DNA of 64,000 bases from Asparagopsis taxiformis (lineage: Eukaryota > Rhodophyta > Florideophyceae > Bonnemaisoniales > Bonnemaisoniaceae): the NCBI GenBank assembly GCA_030407315.1, contig JALQPE010002106.1:61730-125729 (forward strand), read 5' to 3'. This document shows, piece by piece, positions 54,568 to 64,000 of the stretch (positions within the stretch are counted from its first letter, which is position 1; every line of letters starts with the position of its first letter). A model generated the notes under the pieces. It ran no database searches. It was not told the origin of the DNA and was given only the letters and a program-made list of their open reading frames with translations. The translations under genes were made by a program, and so were the position numbers.

Positions 54568-54655
54568 GAATACGAAATACGTATCCAGGCAAAATACGGA
54601 ATATGTATCCAGCCAGAATATGAAATACGTATCCAGCCGGAATACAAAATACCTG
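54568..54655. repeat. 24-bp tandem array, copy 2
   Basis: Four units at 24-bp spacing (54568, 54592, 54616, 54640) of the type GAATACGAAATACGTATCC, matching 40870-40966 in sequence, spacing and orientation. Confidence 0.75.
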
Positions 54656-54984
54656 TCAGCATATCGTCGATCACCCATCTCCCTCACTATCGCGTTCTCC
54701 CTACCATCCGAACGCCATGCACCACCATCCGCACATACTTCAAGAACCCTCACGACCTTGATTACAAAAAATCCGCTCCTTCCCAATTCCATCCCGCTTT
54801 CCTCGACACCACCCAGCCCATTAAATCATCAAGACATCAAACACGAACATGGTCAGCAAAATCTTACACCACTTGAAACCCACTCTCACTTCTATCGTAT
54901 GCCCGAAAATATACACATACCAGAAACACCTCACAGCTTCATTCCCCATCTTCCTAGATCCCTTCTTCACTCTCCTTCAGTCCT
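54656..54984. other. No gene recognised
   Basis: C-rich, low-complexity DNA leading into the satellite at 54985. Confidence 0.35.
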
Positions 54985-56060
54985 GCCGTTCCTGCTTCAC
55001 CACTCCTGCATCACATACAAAACATCAACCCCAACAGTCAGATTCAAAAGCAACGCTTACCACGACAGATATCCTAGAAACTCCCTTACTTACCTCTCCG
55101 AGAGGATGAGTGAATCATCTATCCTACACAAAATACAAACCATGATCCAAAAACCTTCCAATGAATAATCAAAGTCAGCAGTCCATATCTTCGCAAAACA
55201 AGTCTTGGTGCTCAGTGAAACTTACCTTCTGTCATCAACATTCCTGCACCATCTACACAACATCGGAATCAACCACAACAGTCAGACCCAAAACCAACCT
55301 TCCCTCGCTGCTTACTTTCAAAACTCGCACACTTACCTTCGCTCCACACAATACACACCATGACTCAATAGGCTTCCAATGAAAAATATCGCATCAACGG
55401 AAATAGTCAGACTCAAAACCAACCTTCCCTCGCTGCTTACTTTCAAAACTCGCACACTTACCTTACCTGTTCCATCCTGCACACAATAAAAACCATAAAT
55501 CACGTAATCGTGTAGCCAAGAAAAGTAGTCAGCATTCCGCATCTTCGCACAACCGGTCTGGGCGCCAATGTGACTTACCTTCCGTCATCACTATTCCTCC
55601 ATCACCTACGCAACATCGGAATCAATCGCAACAGTCAGATTGAAAACCAACGTTTCCCTCGCTACATACCCTGAGAACTCGCAAATGTACCTCTCATCCA
55701 TCCTACACACAATACAAACCATGATCCAAAAACCTTGCAATGAATAATAATCATAGTCAGCAGTCCATATCTTCGCAAAGCACATCTTGGCACTCAATGA
55801 AACTTACCTTCCGTCATCAACATTCCTGCATCATCTACACAACATCGGAATCAACCACAACAGTCAGACTCAAAACCAACCCTCCCTCGCAGCATACTTT
55901 CAAAACTTCACGTACCTCTCTTCCATCCTCCGCTCAATACACACCATGAGTCAACAGGCTTCCAATGAAAAATATCGCATCAACGGAAATAGTCAGACTC
56001 AAAACCCACGCTTCCCTCAATGCATACCCTCAAGATTCGCGCAAGTACCTTCGTCCATCC
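54985..56060. repeat. Complex satellite of ~130- and ~230-bp sub-units
   Basis: ACATCGGAATCAA recurs at ~55259, 55612 and 55842; AACAGTCAGA or variants recurs about six times, followed by CAAAACCAACC and CCCTCGC; CAGTCCATATCTTCGCAAA occurs at ~55178 and ~55758. The pieces form mixed higher-order units. Open frames through the array are by-products of its lack of stops. Confidence 0.65.
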
Positions 56061-56472
56061 TCTACACTAAACAAAGCAAAGGCGGTAAAAGAATCCCAGT
56101 CGGTGATGAGGGCGGAGTGGAGCCTGCGGCGTCGACCGGACAGCTTTCTGCGTCCGCTTAAGTCTTGCTGTGCATACTCGAAATCATCGCCGGCAGTGAG
56201 ATTGAGTATGGCCCAAGCCATGGTCTCTGATTCCCCGAACAATGAGATCCGGATCGAGAACAACGAATATAAACATATAATCATATATATGAGAATCCAT
56301 TTGCTTTCCTTACATGATCCGTGGCATATCCGCTGTAAAGCACATTCAGATTCCACGAAGTTCGGAAATAAAAAAATTTATTATTACAAATGAATTAATT
56401 GAAAATTCATCTCCCAGGGCGGTCGTTCGTCCTTCCATGCACACGTTGCCAGCACGCAATGTGATGTAACAG
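56061..56472. other. No gene recognised
   Basis: Short frames only; AT-rich toward 56400. Confidence 0.35.
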
Positions 56473-56673
56473 TTGGAAATGATTGAACTCTCGGTTAAAT
56501 TCCACCGTTGGGATGTCAGCTGGAGTGAGCACAAAACTACTACCCACAAAACTACGAACGAACACGTTACATTCCAAGTCTCGAAAGCACCACAAAAATA
56601 TAATTGGTCGCATCTGGACGGCACAGTCTCCCCTGTTCAGCTCGCAATCCTCCCTTTTGCGTCAAAACTCGAC

Positions 56674-59450
56674 ATGGAATGCAAGTATGAAGGGTGCTTC
56701 TACTACTGCGTAGATGCCTATGCGCTCGCGCTGCATGAGCAAACGTGTCGCTACCGTTTCAACCCCTCTCCCCAACATTTCAACAACGCTCGTGTCCCTG
56801 CCGTCACCCATGAGCCTGCTCGAAACGGCGACCATGATTCCCCGCAACCCAGCTCCCCAGACCCAGAATCTGGTCGTGCTTCCTCCAGCGACTCACCCTG
56901 TGACGCTCCACTGCCACCAACCTCAAACCCCCTCCCGCGCAGACCTCTCGTGCAATCCTCGCGGCAGTCTCACAACCCTCGAGTACAAGGCGGCGCTGGC
57001 CGCGTGAGCGAAGTCATACCATCTACAAGACCCTCATTCTCCCTAGAAAAGTTCAACAGCGCCGTTCGCACCGTAGAAGAATGTCGCCACGTTACGCTTC
57101 CATGGCGAAACACATTCCGGCACCGAAGGTTACAAGAGCCACATCATTCCAGACAAACTGGTAAGTACTCGGCACAGCTGTACCTCCGCGCCCAGTCGAC
57201 AGCTCCGCAGGCAGTTAGCACTGGCTAACGACCAAAATACTCTCTTCCACCCCTCCCCACAGACGCCCCAGACGGCACCGCAATATTTTCTCATCCCCCT
57301 ACACACAGAATTCGCGAAAACGCTGCACCAGGTTACCAGACAGCGCGTGCAGCTCTCGGAAGATTCCAAAGGTCGTATGGGCAGAGGAAACTGATCCCAC
57401 CGCTTCCTTTGCCGGCCTCCTCCAAGTGTACTCCGACAGAGCAGCACAAGCCTCAAGAGCTCCGCAATCGTTGCGCATACCCCATACACGTCACATGCTC
57501 AACTTCTCCGCCCCCCTCGTCGCCACTGCATCCGTACGGCCTCACCATCGTCGGGTATCTTCCGTACATTGTTAACCCTTCGTCAACGCCTTGTTCGGTG
57601 ATGAAATGCCGACAACCTCTAGTTCTGCTAGTCGCGCTCGCAAAATTGATATTCTCTCATAAAGCACTCGAAAAAGTGTTCGTCCCTATCCACCGCGTTC
57701 TCTTCCGGGTTCCCCTGCACAGACTCCACTGCAACTGCCCGCCAATGCTTTCCCATCCTAGCCAATTATTGCTGCGACTTTCCAGAGGCCAAAGAGCTGT
57801 CATGCACTCGCAACAGCACTACCACCACACATCCCTGCCACCGCTGCTACATCCCCGCCACTCAACTTGAATCCACCGCGCCACACCAGCCCCGCTCCTC
57901 GATGATACACGCTCTGCACGCCAAGAGAGCGCTCAGGAGCATACAACTGCTCCGCTCGAAGCTCTCTCCCTCCTCGAACAACACTCTGTCCTCGAATCGA
58001 CCGCTCTTTTACCCACCAACAGTCCCCTAGACCCCTACAACATTTTCTCCTTCGAGCCTCTGCACAATCTCCACTCGGCATCTCAAAGCTCATCAAACAG
58101 TGCATTGTCCACCGCCTCAGTCCCCAGACCTCACCACCACCACTGCCTCCCATTCCGGGACACCTCGCACCTTCAAGAAGGTGAAAAAATCCATCCTCGC
58201 CGGCTCAAACAGCATTCTGTCCGCTATCGAACGCGACTACTACATCACCGGTCTTCATGTCGACTTCTCCAAGGGTGAGAAGGGCACCAATTTGAACGGC
58301 CTCTTCACGGAGGACGGCATACGCGGCATGCTCGCAGCCAAAGACTATCACCATGTCGACATGGTGTTCCCTTCATCTTTCATCGCAGCATTCATGACAC
58401 ATGCTGTGACGAAGTAGAGACAGCCCCCCTCACTTCCATCTGCACGCAATACTCTGACCTCGTCGCATGGGTCATGAAACGCGGTCGCATCAAGCACTAG
58501 ACTGCCGCCGAACTAGAAAGCCTCCAGAACTCCATTTCCTATTTCAAACAATCAATGCTCTCCACCTCGGCCCATTCCACACCACAGGTCTCAAAACTTT
58601 CAAGTTCCATCTTCTAGACATCTTCCCGGTGACTTGCAGAGATATGGCGCCCTGGAACACATTGATGCAGGCCCCTACGAACACTCGCATCTTCTGTTCA
58701 AACAGAGTTATAGGAAAACCTCTCGAAGGCGCTCCACAGCCATGGAAGAGACTATTCGCCACATGGAATTCTCCTTGGCCACTCCAACTGGTCACATCCC
58801 ATCGAACACATTGGGAAACGCACGCATGATATCGCCCACAGACGGTGCAGTACTCGTTCGCGACGGATTCACCGTTGCACTGCACGACTTTGCCTCCCTG
58901 CGCCCGATGCAACCCTCCTCGTTGCAGAGATCGACGGACAGCCCGATCCTGCCCACACTTTTTGCCTCTGCACAACTCCTCGTTCCCGTCTGGCACCATA
59001 ACGCTATTCCAGCAACTCGGTGACACAGCTGCACAAGCGTTCCTCACCCTCGCTAGACTGCGCGCCACGGCAGAAGGCCCTCCAATACATGACATGGACA
59101 TTTCCGTCACCGCGGTAAAGTCCGCCTACGTCATGGGAGGGTACGTCCCAGATGCCGACGACTTTGACCCGCACAGTGGCATGCTTCGCCCCACAAACGT
59201 GTCGAGGCACAAGCAGCAGCGCGTCTTTGCAACTTCATCATTCGGCCCCGCAAAGAGATCGCAGTACTCCTTTGTCGTCATCTCCGGAACTGCCGATGAC
59301 TACAGAACCATATGGGTAGGGGGGCGTCCTGGCACTGGTACGCCTGCAGTCTCCAAACCTGTTTCAACCTGTAGAACTCGCTTCGTTCAGTATATGACCT
59401 GCTTTGCCCCAAAAACCGCTGTGAAAAATCACTTGGGTGCATTTGTTTAA
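56674..59450 (+). pseudogene. Zinc-finger transposase-like gene with one intron, decayed (Plavaka/CACTA-like)
   Basis: The start at ATG 56674 opens with a zinc-finger-like segment (MECKYEGCFYYC, then HEQTCRYRF), followed by a Pro/Ser-rich linker. An intron (57161-57262) joins HGETHSGTEGYKSHIIPDKL to TPQTAPQYFLIPLHTEF. Later pieces in changing frames read CCDFPEAKEL, SCTRNSTTT and PCHRC, then GLHVDFSKGEKGTNLNGLF, then RYGALEHIDAGPYEHSH with QSYRKTSRRR. A zinc finger, a D-PE segment before a PCxxC, and an EHSH..SYRKT segment recall Plavaka-type CACTA transposases. At least four frame changes and several stops make it non-functional. The family call is from memory of the motif order. Confidence 0.4.
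57161..57262 (+). other. Spliceosomal intron (102 nt)
   Basis: GTAAGT donor, a GGCTAACGA branch-point-like site ~40 nt before the end, a C/T-rich tract and CACAG acceptor. Removing it joins protein-like frames on both sides in phase 0. Confidence 0.65.
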
Positions 59451-60566
59451 AGTGGTCCACATGGGACCCGGACAACGGATCCGTTGACAGCAATGACACT
59501 GCATCCCACAGTGCAGGTGGTCTTGGTTTGACCTCATTCCTGCATCTACTATATCTGGCACGTGCACATCGTACGAAGTAACTTTCCAGTCAAGCCATTT
59601 ACGAAACAAATGCACTGGTCGGACCACCGTTTCTATCTCAACCGCTTCTACACCAACACTGATTACCAGTTCACAGATGATAATGAAGAAGAATAAATCT
59701 AAATCGCAGCACTCTATTGATAATGTACTACATGATAAGCCTTCTAGTCAACGTCACATTTACTGCACTAATTTCAACCATCCTCCATTACGCCAAAACC
59801 GTTATCAGCAGTTGCTGCATGGCGCCGCTCCATGCCCCATACTGTGGGCATTGATTTCTACATTCAGGTTTGCACTCAGGTGTCCAGCATATGGGTCAAC
59901 GACGAAAAGTTCTGCGCCAATTAGTCCTTGCGCAATCACACAATCCATTACAGCACCGAGGTTTGACGTAATATGCGATGAATCCAATCCTCGGACACTA
60001 GAACAAGTGATGAGCAGCGGTTTACATCATCAACGACATGAACAATTCCAGACCCCTCTCCGCTTTGCCACACTTCAACAGCCTCTCTCGTCACAGTACG
60101 GCTTGCAAACACATGCCGTGACTGTGCACTAGTCCGCTGTTCGCTCTCGACAACGTCCGTTTCTTCCCTTGCTTGCGAGCCTTGGAGACAAGACATGCAG
60201 TACACCACCATACCAACTAATTGCTGAAAAGCTACCCCCCACATATGACTGTACCGCCTTGTAAACTCCTTCTGCCGTGCACCTCCTTTCCCCTCGGTTC
60301 ATCCAAACACTCCACAGTAGTCACTAGCCAAGCATCCAGGCGCGCCAGCGTTAGTATGCTCGTCTCTATGTCCATTACTTGTTCTGGTCGTATCGAATAC
60401 CCCTGAAGATGTCCAGCACATTCACAGCTACTCGGTTGTTAAACCATGCATCACCATTCACTTCCATTTCGAAGCTGTCAGGAACCATGCCTTTGCTGTA
60501 TCGCAGCTCTGAGAAACGGTGCCGTTCGCCACCTCCCCATATCCAAATCACCGTTGCTTTCCCGTT
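59451..60566. other. No gene recognised
   Basis: Between two converging decayed genes. Short frames with no conserved sequence; it may hold the 3' ends of both. Confidence 0.35.
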
Positions 60567-62046
60567 TCAAAAGCTTCTCAGACGCTTCGCGTTTTGATCC
60601 TCTCGCTCGTCCATCTCAGCTCGCGTCGTCAGCATCGTGCATCTAGACATTAATTTCGTGTACCCCAGCGAACCGAACAATCTGTCCCTCGCATTACGCT
60701 TCCGTGCACTCATCACGTCGGACAGTTTCTGCGTCACCTTCACTTTCAATTCCTTGCTCCCCGCCACAGCCTCTTGACAGCACACACGCTGCTCCTCATC
60801 GGAAAACACATCACACCACGGACTTTGACGCAGTACGTGTCGCACCAAGTCATTCAACAGATCACTCTCGTCCCTGTACGAAGGTGTATACCACTGCAGA
60901 TTCTTGATGATATAGCCCGGGGGGTAGCAAATATCCTACACCGTTTTCGCTCCAAAGTGTCCCTTCTACCGGCTCTACCTCGATGGTACGTCCAGTCCAA
61001 CGTCTCTGCGTTTGTTCCGCTATAGGGTCCAGCTCCATAGTCTCGTTCTTGCACCACTTTGTCAGGTTTTCCTCAACCGCCCTAAGAACTCCAAGGTATT
61101 TCACAGGAATGGCTTTCTGTATTTTCGACTTACCGCCACCGTGATCACTGATTCTACCTGTTCTCGCAATTGCAGTAAGGCTGGCATTTTCCGCCTGCAG
61201 AGTCTTCACCTTAGCCTCCAACGCAACTATCTCCGTGGTGAGCGCCTTGTTTGCTATGTCCTGGCTAAACACTTTTTTTCCAGCTCCGCGATCTTCTTCT
61301 TCTGCGCATTGATGCGACTCGCCATTAAATCGATGGATTCCGGCGGATGCAACCTCTCTGCCCTCACCGTCCCCCCATCTCGCACGCTATCGGGAATATG
61401 ATGTCCTCCATCGGCAATAGCCTGACGTCGCGGGGGCGTTACGCGCATATTTGGCACCAATGACAGTCTGTTGTGACGAGGCGCACTCCGGCTGCTCTCT
61501 CCCCTCAGTACCACCTGACCGCCGATGATAGTTGGCATCCTGTGAACGTTGCTCAGAAACAACATCCCTTGCCGCTATCCTCGGGTCCCTGACTGCATTA
61601 CCTGCTGGGGCTGATGTACTCGGCATAGTTGGCGCAGTGGGGGTCACAGCCTCCAGTCTCGCGAACCCCGGCTGGGACTCCGTCTGCAGCACCTCCGCAT
61701 CTGCCAACCCGGGAGGAACTACCTTGCCATAGCACTCTGCCGCAATTCCAACATGTTTTGAGCCACTATCATGTCATCATCATGATGTTCACTGTCCCTG
61801 CGAGCACGCTTGCCTCGGTCAAGCCCCATCTCTCTCCGCGCCGTTCCTCCTTCCTCACTTTCTCGCTGCGGATCCCCAGTTCTGCGCCGGTCCGTCTTGC
61901 GACTACCGGACCGCGGTTCAATGCTGCCGGTAGGCCCAGACCGCTTCTTCGCACGGGATTGTCGGGCACTCGATACAGCAGCTGCTGACCGGGTTTCTGG
62001 AGGCCCGGAGGCTTTGGAGCTTTCTTCGCAATACGCGGCGGCATAA
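60567..62046 (-). pseudogene. Coiled-coil protein gene, frameshifted
   Basis: From ATG 62046: a basic Pro-rich start (PPRIAKKAPKPPGLQKPG), an Ala/Thr-rich linker, a coiled coil (INAQKKKIAELEKK continuing in another frame as ALTTEIVALEAKVKTLQAEN), then a conserved-looking domain (IPVKYLGVLRAVEENLTKWC, EGTLWSENGVGYLLPPG) and KVTQKLSDVMSARKRNARD. A run of seven As marks one frameshift (~61265), another is near 60860, and the 5' part also changes frame. The layout (basic linker, coiled coil, compact domain) suits the accessory protein of a mobile element. It converges on the transposase-like gene. Family unknown. Confidence 0.45.
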
Positions 62047-62282
62047 TGAAGCTTCCCGAAGCGATGGAACGATTGAGTTGCACGAGATACAAAAAAGATT
62101 GCTGTATAGTGTCGGTAACCACAACGGTCTGCGATGAACGTTCAGGTCAGGTCAAGTACCGGAGAATACGCCAACAGCCCAGATGATCGTATACATGTAG
62201 GCAGTCATCAACAGTATTTAATGAGGTACAATTACAGCTGTCGAGCTAGGCCGCGAGCACCCCTATGTCGGGAAGACGTCCT

Positions 62283-62479
62283 GATTTGAATTAAAATTTG
62301 GGCTATTCTCAAAAACATGCACATGTGAACATGTTTTGAGATGGGGGTGTGCGTACGGCACAATCGACCGCTGAAATCGATGTTTTTTGCAATATTTTTT
62401 CTGCCCTGAATTGTAGAATTTCTGGCTGGACAGCAATGCAACTGAGCTGGACATCCACCGGGCGTCCATTTCAACTTGG
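62283..62479 (-). repeat. Dispersed repeat, copy 2 (inverted)
   Basis: Reverse complement of 749-951, including the hairpin and the GGACGCCCGGTGGATGTCC end. About 61.5 kb separates the two copies. Confidence 0.7.
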
Positions 62480-62700
62480 TCTGTATTTTGCATCTGCACG
62501 CATAACAGCAACCAAGCAGTCAGGTTCACTGCTCGGACGAAGTGCACCTAGAGTGTGAACGATTGGTTTTTGACAGGCGAGTACTGCTCAATAGGTTTCA
62601 CCCTGGACTAATGGTGGCTGGACATGCTGCATTATATGATATACTTCAACTCTGGAACGTAGCTTTATTTGTAGTCGAAATGAAAACATCTTTCGTGACC
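62480..62700. other. Spacer between repeat and SET reading frame
   Basis: No gene or further repeat seen. Confidence 0.35.
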
Positions 62701-63504
62701 CTAATTCCATGCTCTAAACGCTGTCCCATAATGAACGTAGAGCTCCTGCCCCGGACGGATATCGCGGATTGCACGTACTACAATGATCTTCGGATTTTCT
62801 AGGTCCTTCGCCTTGAGCTTCTTCCCCGTCGAACCGCTGCTGTAGTTCTCGACAAACTCGACGTTGGCCATCCGCCTGGTGTCTTCCGCCGGAGTGTCCT
62901 CACCTCGCAAATACCGCGGGTCGTTGATGAACTGCGCGCCGAACAGAACGGAGCCGGAACAATCCAAATTGGATGCTCGATGTTTTCGTCGTCCTCCGCT
63001 GTTGCATACAGCTTGATGGCATACATCAAGAATGTTTCCTTCGTTATCGCCATGTGACCCTCTCCGTACGCGAACCTCATCGACTCCTTGCTCATATCAG
63101 AGTACACAACAGTTCCGTAGTATGCACATACTTCGTCGCCAACATTAAATGTCTGTTCAGCGAAGAGCCCTCTTCCTGCATTTGGATGCTTAATCAGCGA
63201 TGGTCGAACGCTCAATTTTTTCGCAACACAATCGTGTGCCTGCATCACGCGAGGGTTTTCAGTTTGCAACCAGCGGCGCAGGGAGGTGGCCAATAATGTA
63301 CCGGTTTTCCATGTGCTCGTGCGACGCAATCGACTCTGGGCACAGCTGCCAGAGGTACTGCCGAATATATTTCGGGAACCTCTGGTACAGGGGAAGGCCA
63401 GGTGGGGGTTCGATGATCCTGCGTTCCCTCTGCGTACGCATCGTGACAGAGGGGGACGCCAAGAACTTCTCAGCACTCTGTTTCGCTTCTGTCGTGACCC
63501 TCAT
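62701..63504 (-). pseudogene. SET-domain protein (lysine methyltransferase-like), two frameshifts
   Basis: An ATG at 63504 opens a frame (VTMRTQRERRIIEPPPGLP, then FPKYIRQYLWQLCPESI). After a one-base shift near 63265 the SET domain starts: HPNAGRGLFAEQTFNVGDEV then YYGTVVYSD. After a second shift near 62955: SGSVLFGAQFINDPRYL, NVEFVENYSSG, VVRAIRDIRPGQELYVHYG. This is the normal SET order, with FINDPR in place of the common NHS motif and GQELYVHYG in place of GEELxxDYG. SET enzymes methylate histone or other lysines. The start lies 1 nt after the stop of the DNA methyltransferase, suggesting a shared transcript or a former fusion. Confidence 0.7.
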
Positions 63505-63505
63505 G

Positions 63506-64000
63506 TCAGTTGTTGTTTGAAAGAATTACACGTGACATGACTGCACACAGCTTTGGAAGCGATCGTGCCACACACAATTTGTCCATGTCACTGCCGACGA
63601 AAACACGGTGCTCAGGCAAGCTCATAGCTGCTTTTCCCGTTGCGAAAGTGCCAGAGAATGGATCGACAACAATATCACCAGGCTGTGAATGCTGGCTGAT
63701 CAACTCCATCATGAGAGCGACGCTCTTCTGCTCTGCACGAACTCTGACCGTAGCACCGGTTGTGCTCCTTGTTCGCCACACCATCTCATTCGAATCGATG
63801 GCGGGCATATTGATGGTGACGTTGCACCACGCCGGGTACGTGCCGTCCATGTATCCGTGGTTCCTATAGGCCACCATCTCGCTTCCGGTCTTGAACGGAA
63901 CACCTCGCTTCCAGAAGTGGATAGCGACCTCTGCCATGTTCATGCGTTGGTACCTCTTCCGCCCCGGCATTTGATAGAGGTGCCCAGGTAGTCGGACAAA
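63506..64000 (-). CDS. DNA N4-cytosine/N6-adenine methyltransferase, C-terminal part (runs off right edge)
   Basis: The frame is open to the window edge, so the start is missing; ATG 63970 is internal. EQKSVALMMELISQHSQPGD then VVDPFSGTFATGKAAM then FVGSDMD is the AdoMet-binding motif I of the N6_N4_Mtase family, preceded by the segment that usually lies between the catalytic motif and motif I. The catalytic (D/N/S)PPY motif would be further upstream on the minus strand, outside the window, giving a motif order with catalysis first. The product methylates adenine N6 or cytosine N4 in DNA. The stop (TGA 63506-63508) is 1 nt from the SET start. Beta-class enzymes of this kind are mostly bacterial or phage, so transfer into a mobile element is likely. 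Confidence 0.75.
   Translation of the reverse strand, partial: FVRLPGHLYQMPGRKRYQRMNMAEVAIHFWKRGVPFKTGSEMVAYRNHGYMDGTYPAWCNVTINMPAIDSNEMVWRTRSTTGATVRVRAEQKSVALMMELISQHSQPGDIVVDPFSGTFATGKAAMSLPEHRVFVGSDMDKLCVARSLPKLCAVMSRVILSNNN

Noticed and set aside
54503..55168. 221-codon + strand frame
   Set aside because: Starts in the 24-bp array and runs through satellite DNA; openness is explained by the C-rich, stop-poor repeat.

Overview
This is nuclear DNA of a eukaryote, dense in mobile elements. Signs of this are a tRNA-Val(AAC) gene, a GT-AG intron with a branch point, TATA boxes 60-100 bp upstream of start codons, Ty3/gypsy and PiggyBac elements, an NB-ARC/WD40 gene, and chromodomain and SET domains. 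The few intact genes are intronless and compact. I suspect a red macroalga of the Chondrus type, but this is inference from gene style only; no marker fixes the species.

Layout. 0-5 kb: a partial gene, dispersed GGACGTCC-type repeats, a broken Ty3 integrase tail, and a 486-codon minus-strand gene whose N-terminus copies the histone H3 tail and whose C-terminal half resembles a papain-like cysteine protease. 5.3-8.1 kb: a PiggyBac element with inverted ends, flanked by CTAG and carrying one in-frame stop. 9.9-15.2 kb: three secreted-protein genes (one vWA protein and two paralogues), each with a TATA box. 17.3 kb: tRNA-Val. 18.8-28.1 kb: a full-length but decayed Ty3/gypsy element with gag, protease, RT, RNase H, integrase and chromodomain between two diverged LTRs.

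28.4-36.8 kb: two tandem copies of a two-gene module, a ParB-like DGSHR-domain protein followed by a protein with a long charged or disordered region and a C-terminal 2OG-Fe(II) oxygenase-like domain. The copy at 33.7-36.8 kb is open; the copy at 28.4-32.1 kb is broken by frameshifts, a probable solo LTR and loss of its 3' end. 37-41 kb: hypothetical genes and tandem arrays. 42-48 kb: a two-stop pseudogene and a decayed NB-ARC/WD40 (NLR-like) gene. 48.3-56 kb: a satellite-rich region in which several unrelated arrays share one core motif. 56.5-64 kb: a decayed zinc-finger transposase-like gene with one intron, a coiled-coil protein remnant, and a SET-domain reading frame directly behind a DNA N4/N6 methyltransferase that runs off the right edge.

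Main theme: much of this mobile DNA encodes chromatin- or DNA-modifying domains (H3-tail mimic, chromodomain, SET, DNA methyltransferase, 2OG-Fe(II) oxygenase-like, ParB-like). The H3-tail/protease gene and the ParB/2OG module look the least described. All family calls were made by eye; none was checked against a database.
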